Made by a program: the position numbers and the translations under genes. Below are positions 34,099 through 42,341 of a stretch of DNA of 48,613 nucleotides, in pieces. The DNA is taken from contig DATNQD010000046.1 of the NCBI GenBank assembly GCA_036702865.1, positions 1-48,613 of the forward strand, given 5' to 3'. The notes under the pieces were generated by a model. It worked only from the letters and a program-made list of their open reading frames with translations. It did not search any database and was not told where the DNA came from. The number at the start of each line of letters is the position of its first letter. Position 1 is the stretch's first letter. The DNA comes from Trichocoleus sp. (GTDB lineage: Bacteria; Cyanobacteriota; Cyanobacteriia; Elainellales; Elainellaceae).

Positions 34099-34368
34099 TT
34101 ATTCTTCATCCCAGGGATCATCATCCACAACGTGATCGCGAACCCAACTCTTTACTCTTTGCGTAAATGATAATTGAGACTTGCGAAACCAGGGTAATAG
34201 CTGTAGCACTTGTTTTTGGTCAGCGGCAGTAATCACGTCTCTTTCGGTGAAATGATGCCTATAGTCTTTACCAATCTCCACCACTTCATTCACTGAAGTA
34301 GAAAGGTTAAGCCTTGTCTGAATTTCTGACGTCATTCTTGCTCTTTCAATGAATCTTTGAAAGTTCAT
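34099..34368 (-). CDS. Nif11-like domain protein without leader motif
   Basis: An 89-residue protein started at the ATG at 34368 (MNFQRFIERARMTSEIQTRL); the upstream TTG start is less likely. Residues 1-50 match the Nif11 pattern: N-terminal FxxFI helix, IQTRLNLSTSVNEVVEIGKD, then HHFTERDV. In cyanobacteria Nif11 domains often form the leader of modified peptides that end in a Gly-Gly site, but the C-terminal half here (LLPWFRKSQLSF... then VVDDDPWDEE) has no such site. No modification enzyme is nearby, so it is probably a free-standing Nif11-like protein of unknown function. Confidence 0.6.
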   Translation of the reverse strand: MNFQRFIERARMTSEIQTRLNLSTSVNEVVEIGKDYRHHFTERDVITAADQKQVLQLLPWFRKSQLSFTQRVKSWVRDHVVDDDPWDEE

Positions 34369-34651
34369 AATAAGCAAACGAGTATCGATATTTTAGCGAG
34401 TCTCTAACCACTACCAGTCAACGAAACCAACCAACTAAAGCACGCATCCTGAGGTTCTCTCTGGTTGTTATTTTGCCCTGACAAGTAGGGAAGATATCCA
34501 AATAGATTCGATTGAGCAGATCCAGCAACCTAGCTGAAACTTAAGTCAAAAGGATCAACGTACTCAATACTACAATTCCTCTCAATCAAGTCAGGAACCC
34601 AGTGTGCACTTTACCGATGCTATCTATCTAAGTTAGCCCACGCTGATCGCT

Positions 34652-36022
34652 TCAGACAACCCCTTTTTGTCGAATACACTCTGCATACCAGTTGCCACTC
34701 GCCTTCGTCAATCTACGTTGATCTTGATAGTTAACATAAGTAATTCCGAACCGTCGATCGTAGCCCCAAGCCCATTCAAAATTATCGAGTAAACTCCAAA
34801 CAAAATAGCCTTTCAACGGATAGCCTTCACTAATTGCTCGATGTGCCATTCTTAAATACTGGCGCAAATAGAAGATTCGATCGCTATCTATTACTTCGCC
34901 CTTATTTAATTCATCTTCAACTGCACAACCATTTTCAGTAATCAGAACAGGAAGATTAGGCTGATTCACAGTTTCGCTCAAATGGCGCACACCCCAGTAC
35001 AAAGCTTCTGGAACAATCTGTAGCCAGGGCATATGCAGTCGCGGATAGGTTTTAGGAAAAGATAAAAACTCATAGCCCGGATAATGATCGATCGCTCTGA
35101 CATAAACACCTGTGTATACATTGAACCCAAGCAAATCGATCGGTTGATGAATAATACTGAGATCACCTTCTTGAATATTGGGGGCATCTTGCCCTAACTG
35201 CTGCAAAAATCCTGGATGATATGCCCCTGTCACTGCCGGATATAGAATTCCACCGTTCTGTCCTGCGTAGGGAAATGCCGCTTGGGCTGCTGCGATATGA
35301 TCAGCAGATTCCGCGATCGGCACTGTCACCGCAAAGTTATCGACCAACGCGACAGAACAGGGAACCGGAGTAGCCGATCGAATTGCCTGACAGCCTAAAC
35401 CGTGGGCCAATAGCGCATGATGCGAGGTTTGCCACACTTCTTTTGGGGTTGAAACCACTGTCCCCGGCGCATGAGGCGGTATCTGCTTCACTCCATAACC
35501 CAGATGCGTAAAACAAGGGATTTCATTCAAGGTCATCCAATTTGTGACCCGATCGCCCAACCGACTCACGATCGCAGTCACATAATCAGCAAAATCATGG
35601 GCAATTTCTCGGCTGCGCCAAGAACCATACAAGTCTTCCAATGCCTGAGGGCTGTCCCAGTGAAACAGCGTTGCGTGAGGCGTAATGCCATATTCCAGCA
35701 AGCAATCGACCAACCGTCGGTAAAAGTCAACCCCTGCCTCATTCACGGCTCCGCGACCGTCTGGAACGACTCGACACCAGGAAAGGCTAAAGCGGTAGTG
35801 TTTGATTCCCAGTTCCGCCATTAGCTGAATGTCTTCTCGGTAGCGATGATAGTGATCACAGGCGATCGCTCCCGTATCCCCATTGAGAACCCGACCAGGA
35901 GTCGCACTAAAGGTATCCCACACACTCGGCTGACGACCCTCCGCTTTCACGGCTCCTTCAATTTGATAGGCAGCAGTCGCGGCTCCCCAAATAAAGTCAT
36001 CGGGAAATGAGTAATGAGTCAT
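34652..36022 (-). CDS. GH1 family beta-glucosidase
   Basis: A 456-residue glycoside hydrolase family 1 enzyme. It starts FPDDFIWGAATAAYQIEGA, a family hallmark. The catalytic acid/base is Glu167 in MTLNEIP, and the nucleophile is Glu363 in VLITENGC. Other conserved parts are HYRFSLSWCRVVP and ATLFHWDSPQAL. It hydrolyses beta-glucosides or related beta-glycosides in the cytoplasm; no signal peptide is present. It is divergent from the YbjN gene, and the downstream side has no clear terminator. Confidence 0.95.
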   Translation of the reverse strand: MTHYSFPDDFIWGAATAAYQIEGAVKAEGRQPSVWDTFSATPGRVLNGDTGAIACDHYHRYREDIQLMAELGIKHYRFSLSWCRVVPDGRGAVNEAGVDFYRRLVDCLLEYGITPHATLFHWDSPQALEDLYGSWRSREIAHDFADYVTAIVSRLGDRVTNWMTLNEIPCFTHLGYGVKQIPPHAPGTVVSTPKEVWQTSHHALLAHGLGCQAIRSATPVPCSVALVDNFAVTVPIAESADHIAAAQAAFPYAGQNGGILYPAVTGAYHPGFLQQLGQDAPNIQEGDLSIIHQPIDLLGFNVYTGVYVRAIDHYPGYEFLSFPKTYPRLHMPWLQIVPEALYWGVRHLSETVNQPNLPVLITENGCAVEDELNKGEVIDSDRIFYLRQYLRMAHRAISEGYPLKGYFVWSLLDNFEWAWGYDRRFGITYVNYQDQRRLTKASGNWYAECIRQKGVV

Positions 36023-36375
36023 AAAGTTTTCCTGGAGGGCTTGAATGGCTTGGTTTGAATATTGCGGGAGGCAGTCCCCTCACTCCACTATTCGTCTGAG
36101 TGCAACAAGTCGCTAATCTCCATCAACAGTAGAGCCAGACAACAGAATTGATCCGGTAGCGAAAAGCCTTGACCGGAATTAAAAAACTTTTCAGTCAAAG
36201 CAACCTGATAAACCGATCGCATCAATTATGGCTTAGAGGACAGAGTACTGCTGAAGTTTGTAGCCTGTTTTGCCAACCCAAACCTAAAAAATATCCACAG
36301 ACCGAGGCTCGATCGCCTAGAGAACCGCTAAAGTGGGTCTAGCAATTTTTCTCTTTCGTCAACCAGGCTACAGAT
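36023..36375. other. Divergent promoter region, GH1 / YbjN
   Basis: 353 bases without a supported gene or strong hairpin. It must contain the two divergent promoters; no clear -35/-10 pair was identified. Confidence 0.35.
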
Positions 36376-36846
36376 ATGAGCACATACGAAATGGATCTGG
36401 AACCCCCTACCGATCCCGATGCGGCTGGTCAAACCTCGACCTCCATGAACTACATTGATCTGATTGAAACCGTCATTGCTAGCCTGCAAGAAGAAAACAG
36501 TGCAATGATCAGCCATACAGATTCTGGGTATCTGTGGAAGTTCAAATATGGCAGCGTCGAAGTCTTCGTGCAGCTTCCCGGTACCGCTGAAGATGACATT
36601 CTCACAGTATGGTCTTCTGTCTTGAAGTTGCCAGTCAACAATGAAGCTGGTCTGATGCGAAAGCTAATGGAAATGAACTGGTCTAGCACCCTCGAATCGC
36701 GCTTTGCAGTGATCGAAGATCAGGTCGTGGTTTGCTCTCGTCGCACTCTGGCAGAACTCTCGCCCGGTGAAGTTTCTCGCAATATCACAATCGTGGCGAC
36801 CATTGCCGACGACAACGATGAAGCACTGCAAGCCGAATTTAGTTAG
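36376..36846 (+). CDS. YbjN domain protein
   Basis: A 156-residue protein with a YbjN-type (type III secretion chaperone-like) fold: after a ~25-residue acidic leader, MNYIDLIETVIASL, YLWKFKYGSVEVFVQ, LKLPVNNEAGLMRKLMEMNW, and SRFAVIEDQVVVCSRRTL. YbjN proteins are soluble and tend to bind other proteins or act as suppressors of conditional mutations; the role in cyanobacteria is unknown. A lipoate-ligase-like gene lies 73 bases downstream. Confidence 0.8.
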   Translation: MSTYEMDLEPPTDPDAAGQTSTSMNYIDLIETVIASLQEENSAMISHTDSGYLWKFKYGSVEVFVQLPGTAEDDILTVWSSVLKLPVNNEAGLMRKLMEMNWSSTLESRFAVIEDQVVVCSRRTLAELSPGEVSRNITIVATIADDNDEALQAEFS

Positions 36847-36919
36847 GGAATCGGTAATTGCTAACCAGCAATAGAGAGGAGGTTACAAGTCTAGTTTTAC
36901 CTCGTTCGACCAACAAAGA

Positions 36920-37675
36920 TTGACAGCTTCTGTGTCTGATTTTTCCGATATCTGGCGGTTTATCCCACCGATTTGTGCTCCCGGTCAAGTTCAAATGTCG
37001 ATCGATCAGTGGCTGCTGGAGCAACATCAACAGGGATTACAGCCGCCAACACTCCGCTTTTATACCTGGTCGCCTGTCGCGATTTCACTGGGATATCACC
37101 AAAAACAATATCCCGAACATTGGCAAGCTCTAGGCTGGCAGGATCAGCCAGTCGATTTGGTGCGTCGTCCTAGCGGCGGCAGAGCTGTATTGCATCAGGG
37201 CGATCTCACTTATGCCGTAATTGCTTCAGGCTTTTCAGGCACCAGGATGCAGGCATATGGACAAATTTGTGAATTTTTGATCCAGGGCTGGCGATCGATC
37301 GGCGTTGAACTACAGTATGGTACGGCTGGACGTGGCTATATTCACAATCCCAACTGCTTCGGCACAGCCACCGTTGCTGATCTGGTTCTGCCCAACGGCG
37401 AAAAACTGATTGGCAGTGCCCAACTCCGTCGGGGAGACGCCATCTTGCAGCATGGCTCAATCCGCCTGGCTCCCGATCCGCTCCTATTCCAGCAAGTTTT
37501 TGGCGTTCCCCTCGAACCGATCGATCTCCCCCCAGGCTTGATCCAATCTGAACTAATTCCAACCGTGATCGATGCCCTCACTAAGGCGGCCTCTGATTGT
37601 TTTGGCATACAGCTTGTCACCCAACCCCTCAGTAAAGCCGAGTGGCGTTCGATACTTCCAGCCGCTTGCAATTAG
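36920..37675 (+). CDS. Lipoate-protein ligase-like protein (BPL/LplA/LipB family)
   Basis: A 251-residue protein with the family motifs RRPSGGRAVLHQGDLTYAV and LIGSAQLRRGDAILQHGSI, preceded by a Lys (EKLIG), the likely ligase lysine. It should attach lipoate, octanoate or biotin to a carrier protein. The start is uncertain: the first start codon in frame is a TTG at 36920 or a GTG at 36932. A strong GAGAGGAGG lies about 40 bases upstream but no start codon follows it in frame, since the frame is open from 36875. Confidence 0.82.
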   Translation: MTASVSDFSDIWRFIPPICAPGQVQMSIDQWLLEQHQQGLQPPTLRFYTWSPVAISLGYHQKQYPEHWQALGWQDQPVDLVRRPSGGRAVLHQGDLTYAVIASGFSGTRMQAYGQICEFLIQGWRSIGVELQYGTAGRGYIHNPNCFGTATVADLVLPNGEKLIGSAQLRRGDAILQHGSIRLAPDPLLFQQVFGVPLEPIDLPPGLIQSELIPTVIDALTKAASDCFGIQLVTQPLSKAEWRSILPAACN

Positions 37676-37714
37676 AATGTTTGCCTGCCCAGAGCAGCCC
37701 CATCCCCAGCAGCT

Positions 37715-37747
37715 AAAAAAAAGCCCTCAACCCTGGATGTTGAAGGC
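37715..37747 (-). terminator. Intrinsic terminator of the RTX gene
   Basis: On the minus strand GCCTTCAAC and GTTGAGGGC form a 9-bp stem with one mismatch (plus-strand 37723-37731 and 37739-37747), followed by nine T residues. Confidence 0.85.
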
Positions 37748-37798
37748 ATAGATTTTGACAACCTATTGAGGACAGTAGAAGCAGCCTGATTCCCAAAT

Positions 37799-38947
37799 CT
37801 AATTGCTGTTCTGCGTGAAGCTGATGAAGTCTGAAGCGCTCAATTGTTTTGCCTCAACTCCTTGCACGAATGCGATCGAGGTTTTGCCGAGGCTAATTAA
37901 TGCTCCTTCGTCTTTCTGAGTAATTCTGAGCCGCTTAAAGCTCGTATTGTCAGTTAAGCCGATCGAGTCAAGCCCCCGTTTGAAGTCTCGAATTACATCA
38001 ATGCCGCTGTCTTTCGAATTCAGCACAAAAACATCGTTGCCACGATCGCCTTGCAGATTATCTGCTCCATCACCGCCAATTAGCACATCCTTGCCACGAC
38101 CCGCAATCAGCCAATCCTTGCCTGCCCCGCCAACCAGAATGTCATCTCCATCTGCTCCTAGCAAGCGATCGTCGCCTGTGCCGCCGTTGACCACATCGCG
38201 ACCAAAAGAGCCAGCCATCCGATCGTTACCGTCTAGACCAATCAACGCATCATTGTTGCCGCTACCCAGCAGGCGATCGTTGGTCAGGTTTCCCCGCGAA
38301 ATATCATTGACGGTCAATCCTTTCAGCAAATCACCTTGACCAAGCGTGTTCAAAACCGTTCCCAAACCATCTAATAGATCAATTTGATCTAACTTTTCCG
38401 CAGGACGGCTAAGAATGTCATTGCTGCTCAAGTTTTGGAATAGATTTGTGACCGAAAGAGGACTGAAAACATAATAATAACTATCGTCCAGACCACCAAA
38501 CAAATCTTTCAAATTTAAGTTACTAAAAAGCCCACTTAAGTCATTGAAAACATCTCCAATTGAAAAATCTTTGGATGTAGAAGTATCACTAACCGTATTG
38601 AAAATGCTGCTGAGATCCAGCGAGCTAAGTGAGCTATTGCTGCCCAGACCTTTGAACAGATCCCCCAGGTCAAACTGGTTTGAGGATGTGGTACTTGTCC
38701 CGCTATTCCCACCTAAAACACTGCCTAGGTCAATACCACTTAAGATTGTGTTGCCGCTCAGAGTATTGAAGAGATTTCCCAGAACATTGCCACCAGAGCT
38801 GGGATCTTTAAAAATGTTTTTGTCATCATCAAGAAAACTAAAAACATTGCCAATAAATTTGACACCATTAAACAGATCAGTCAGCTTCAATCCGCCAATA
38901 CTGATTCCACTCAGCAGGCTAACTCCTAATCCCAACAGGTTCAACAT
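37799..38947 (-). CDS. RTX-type calcium-binding protein
   Basis: A 382-residue protein. Residues ~220-310 contain RTX nonapeptides of the GGxGxD type (GSGNNDALIGLDGNDRMAG, GGTGDDRLLGADGDDILVGG, GKDVLIGGDGADNLQGD), which bind Ca2+ in a parallel beta roll after export. The N-terminal ~215 residues are Leu-, Ser- and Asn-rich with degenerate repeats like DLFKGLGSNSSLSSLDLSSI. There is no Sec signal peptide; RTX proteins usually leave by type I secretion, but no T1SS genes are in the window. Its function is unknown. Confidence 0.85.
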   Translation of the reverse strand: MLNLLGLGVSLLSGISIGGLKLTDLFNGVKFIGNVFSFLDDDKNIFKDPSSGGNVLGNLFNTLSGNTILSGIDLGSVLGGNSGTSTTSSNQFDLGDLFKGLGSNSSLSSLDLSSIFNTVSDTSTSKDFSIGDVFNDLSGLFSNLNLKDLFGGLDDSYYYVFSPLSVTNLFQNLSSNDILSRPAEKLDQIDLLDGLGTVLNTLGQGDLLKGLTVNDISRGNLTNDRLLGSGNNDALIGLDGNDRMAGSFGRDVVNGGTGDDRLLGADGDDILVGGAGKDWLIAGRGKDVLIGGDGADNLQGDRGNDVFVLNSKDSGIDVIRDFKRGLDSIGLTDNTSFKRLRITQKDEGALISLGKTSIAFVQGVEAKQLSASDFISFTQNSN

Positions 38948-39356
38948 ACCTAAATTCCTTCTCTGCTTTACTTCGATGAATGCGATCGCAGAATTTCATC
39001 CCTCTTACCTGTTATGGGACTGAAGCAGATGCAAATCCGTTCCCGATTTTTGAACTTCTTTGATGAGCGATTTCCTAGAGCAAAATATGGATGCTGGGAC
39101 GATCGTTCTAAAACCTTGTAGAGTCTGGATAATCTGAAGCTGGGCAAGCGGGAAAATTAAGACGGAGTTGCTCAAAATGAAAAATCGGGGCGATCGGTTG
39201 TGCCACTGACACCAACTGCAACACAACGTCCTGCCACCTGAACCAGTTGTGAGAACAGCTATTACAATAGCGAGTGATTGATACATTTCTGGAAATGCTA
39301 TCAGGTGATTTGTATCTCTTATGTTGTGCCTTGCGTGACCCCTGTCGTACTTTTGC
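38948..39356. other. Divergent promoter region, RTX / PBP1
   Basis: 409 bases without a supported gene. Short open frames on the minus strand reach into the PBP start and are not protein-like. A HIP1 octamer GCGATCGC lies at 38982-38989. Confidence 0.4.
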
Positions 39357-41651
39357 ATGACTGCACCTCAGCCTCCGAATCCCACCCCGAATCCACCGCC
39401 AAACCCGTCTCCGAATCCACCCAAAACAATTATTGGGGCGATCACGCAAGCGGTACGGACGGTTCAAGCAAGAGTTGATTTCTCTAAGCTGCGGCTAAAA
39501 CCCAACGCGCGAGTGCCAGAGCTTTGGGTGCAAGATGCCGATGCACCGAAGGCAGAAATTTATCCGCTTCTGGGCGAACGCTATTTGCTTGGGCGTAGTT
39601 CTAAGTCCTGCGATATCGTGATCCGCAACCCTGTGGTGAGCCAAGTTCATCTTTCTCTAACTAGAGATAAGCGACAGCGCACCTCGCCCTTTGTCCTGCG
39701 AGACGAAAATTCTACGAATGGCATCTATCGCGGCAAACGCAGGATTACCAAATTTCCGTTGCGCCACGGTGATATCTTGACGCTAGGGCCGCCCGAACTA
39801 GCAGCAGCGGTTCGCGTTCAATATCATGATCCCCCGCCCTGGTACGTCAAATCTTTCCGCTATGGGCTATATGGCTTTACAGGGGCAACAGCTCTGGCAG
39901 CTTGTTGGGTAGGGCTAGAATGGCAAAGATTCTCGGTACGCCCGCTTCCGGTTTCAGTGCAGGGTCCTGTTGCAGTTTATGCGCGCGATGGAGAAACTCC
40001 GCTCCGGCAGATCGAGACTCGGGCTCATCTTGAACTGAAACAGCTTTCAGAATATTCCCGCTATTTGCCTGAGGCAGTCATCGCTTCAGAAGATTCCCGC
40101 TACTACTGGCATTTGGGGGTTGATCCGATCGGCACCCTGCGCGCCCTGCTCACTAATATTCGAGGCGGCGAGATTCGGGAGGGGGGCAGTTCAGTAACTC
40201 AACAGTTGGCCCGCAGCATTTTCCGGGAGTATGTCGGCACAGAAGACTCTGCCGGACGTAAGTTACGCGAAGCCGTTGTTGCCCTCAAGCTCGAAGCTTT
40301 CTACAGCAAAGACGACCTGATGCTGACCTACCTCAATCGGGTTTATCTTGGCAATGGTAACTATGGCTTTGAAGACGCTGCCCAGTTCTATTTCGGGAAA
40401 TCCGCTAGAGATCTGACCCTCTCAGACGCCGCAACACTGGTCGGGATTTTGCCCGCCCCAAATCGCTTTAACCCAGCACGAGACTACGAAACAGCGGTGC
40501 AACTCCGCGATCGAGTCATTAACCGCATGGTCGTTTTGGGTATGGTTAGCCAGGAAGAAGCACAGCGAGCTAGACGATCGCGCATTGAAATTAATCCAGC
40601 GGCAATTAAAGAATTAGAGAGTACGATCGCGCCCTACTTCTATGCAGAGGTGTTCTCAGAGCTGGAACGCTTGCTAGGGGAACAGCTGGCTCAGGAGGGC
40701 AATTTCATTGTTGAAAGTACGCTCAATCCTCAAATTCAGTCCAAAGCAGAGACTTCGCTGCGAACCGCTATCACAACGACGGGAGCATCTGTTGGCTTCT
40801 CTCAGGGAGCCTTGATGACGCTGGACGCCCAAAACGGCGATATTCTAGCAATGGTCGGTGGGGTTGACTTTAAAGAAAGCCAGTTTAATCGAGCAACTCA
40901 GGCGTTGCGTCAGCCCGGTTCTACATTCAAAATTTTTGCTTACACAGAGGCATTAGAGCAGGGTATTTCTCCCAGTACAGCCTTTTCTTGTGCTCCGCTT
41001 GATTGGGAAGGGCAATCATTTGAGGGCTGTCATTCTGGCGGCGGTAGCCTGGATATGTACCCAGCTCTGGCTCAATCAGAGAATGCAGTGGCGCTGCGGG
41101 TAGCTCAGGAAGTCGGACTCGATCGTGTCGTTCAAATGGCGAAACGGATGGGCATTACCTCCGAACTCAAGGCAACCCCAGGGCTAGTCTTAGGGCAAAG
41201 TGAAGTCAATCTCCTTGAGCTAACGGGTGCATTTGGGGTTTTGGCAAATCGAGGAGTGAGCAATCGTCCTCATTTGATCAGCAAAATCTTGGATAGCAGC
41301 GATTGCAAGAACATTAATGATTTCAACACTTGTCGAGTCATCTACGACTACAGCCAGAACCCGGGAGCAAATGTGACGGTGCTCTCGCCTGAAGTTGCAG
41401 ATACGATGACTTCTCTACTGCAAGGCGTTGTCCAATCAGGAACTGGGCGAAATGCTTCCTTAGGCTTGGGAGAGGCAGGTAAAACAGGAACGACAAATGA
41501 TAACGTAGATCTCTGGTTTGTTGGCTATATCCCGAGTCAAGCAATTGTTACAGGCATCTGGTTTGGTAATGATGACAACACGCCTACCAGCGGCACCAGT
41601 GCAGATGCTGCCCAGCTTTGGGGTAATTATATGGGACAAATTACCCGCTAA
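39357..41651 (+). CDS. Class A penicillin-binding protein with N-terminal FHA domain
   Basis: A 764-residue bifunctional peptidoglycan synthase. After a Pro/Asn-rich N terminus comes a cytoplasmic FHA domain (about residues 60-155; RYLLGRSSKSCDIVIRNP, HLSL), then a transmembrane helix near 170-190. The glycosyltransferase GT51 domain has catalytic Glu245 in EDSRYYWHLGVD, and GGSSVTQQLARSIFREY. The transpeptidase has Ser522 in GSTFK, SEN at 574-576 and Lys709 in KTGTT. FHA domains bind phosphothreonine, so activity may be under serine/threonine kinase control. Length and layout are as in cyanobacterial FHA-PBP1 proteins. Confidence 0.93.
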   Translation: MTAPQPPNPTPNPPPNPSPNPPKTIIGAITQAVRTVQARVDFSKLRLKPNARVPELWVQDADAPKAEIYPLLGERYLLGRSSKSCDIVIRNPVVSQVHLSLTRDKRQRTSPFVLRDENSTNGIYRGKRRITKFPLRHGDILTLGPPELAAAVRVQYHDPPPWYVKSFRYGLYGFTGATALAACWVGLEWQRFSVRPLPVSVQGPVAVYARDGETPLRQIETRAHLELKQLSEYSRYLPEAVIASEDSRYYWHLGVDPIGTLRALLTNIRGGEIREGGSSVTQQLARSIFREYVGTEDSAGRKLREAVVALKLEAFYSKDDLMLTYLNRVYLGNGNYGFEDAAQFYFGKSARDLTLSDAATLVGILPAPNRFNPARDYETAVQLRDRVINRMVVLGMVSQEEAQRARRSRIEINPAAIKELESTIAPYFYAEVFSELERLLGEQLAQEGNFIVESTLNPQIQSKAETSLRTAITTTGASVGFSQGALMTLDAQNGDILAMVGGVDFKESQFNRATQALRQPGSTFKIFAYTEALEQGISPSTAFSCAPLDWEGQSFEGCHSGGGSLDMYPALAQSENAVALRVAQEVGLDRVVQMAKRMGITSELKATPGLVLGQSEVNLLELTGAFGVLANRGVSNRPHLISKILDSSDCKNINDFNTCRVIYDYSQNPGANVTVLSPEVADTMTSLLQGVVQSGTGRNASLGLGEAGKTGTTNDNVDLWFVGYIPSQAIVTGIWFGNDDNTPTSGTSADAAQLWGNYMGQITR

Positions 41652-41864
41652 TATTGTTGCGAATTGTGAGCATCTTTTGAACTTTGAAGAAAGATGTTCT
41701 CTATTATGCTGTCATCTATCTAGAGATCAGCTATTATTACCTGCAAAGCAGTACTTGGTATAGGTTCCATCAGGTATTCGTTCCCGTCTGCCTTTAGTTT
41801 CCTCAAGTCTGCAAAGTCTGCATGTCTCAATCTGCACTTTGTCTCAAATAGTTTGGAGAGGATC

Positions 41865-42164
41865 GTGACTATTTACGTTGGCAATTTGTCTTTTCAGGCG
41901 ACCGAAGATGATTTACGGGAAATTTTCGCGGAGTACGGGAAAGTGAGCCGCGTGAGTCTACCCACCGACCGAGAAACAGGTCGGAAGCGCGGCTTCGCGT
42001 TTGTTGAAATGGAAGATGATGCCCAGGAACAGCAAGCAATCACTGAGCTAGACGGGGCTGAGTGGCTGGGTCGAGAAATTCGCGTCAACAAAGCAAAACC
42101 TCGTGAAGATGGCGGTGATGGTGGCGGCGGTGCACGTCGCAGTAACGCTTACTCTAGAGGCTAA
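41865..42164 (+). CDS. rbp: RRM-type RNA-binding protein
   Basis: A 99-residue protein. The start is a GTG at 41865, which gives the usual MTIYVGNLSFQATEDDL opening with GGAG six bases upstream. One RRM domain has RNP2 (IYVGNL) and RNP1 (RGFAFVEM), then a short Gly/Arg-rich tail (GGDGGGGARR). Cyanobacterial Rbp proteins bind mRNA, and several are cold-induced or localise thylakoid mRNAs. It lies 213 bases after the PBP gene. A 7-bp hairpin GCGAGTA/TACTCGC follows at 42243-42266, without a T-run. Confidence 0.92.
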   Translation: MTIYVGNLSFQATEDDLREIFAEYGKVSRVSLPTDRETGRKRGFAFVEMEDDAQEQQAITELDGAEWLGREIRVNKAKPREDGGDGGGGARRSNAYSRG

Positions 42165-42242
42165 TTGTCAGAAAATTATTTTTGTCAGTTTCCTAAAATT
42201 CTGATTGCGCATCTCATGCGTCGGACAACCGGAACGAATGGT

Positions 42243-42266
42243 GCGAGTATTTGTTTGAGTACTCGC
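42243..42266. repeat. Hairpin downstream of the RRM gene
   Basis: GCGAGTA at 42243-42249 and TACTCGC at 42260-42266 form a perfect 7-bp stem with a 10-base loop. No T-run follows, so an unusual terminator or mRNA-stabilising structure is possible. Confidence 0.4.
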
Positions 42267-42341
42267 TCCTGGGTTGTTTGGGATAGCCTTCAAGTTATTC
42301 AAGTATGATGAAGTGATTGTTCATTTCATTAAAAGTCACTG

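Noticed and set aside
39005-39467. Minus-strand frames (117 and 119 residues) upstream of the FHA-PBP gene
   Set aside because: They overlap each other and the PBP start, lack ribosome binding sites, and show no domain or natural composition.
42243-42266. Hairpin after the RRM gene as an intrinsic terminator
   Set aside because: No T-run after the stem; kept only as a hairpin feature.
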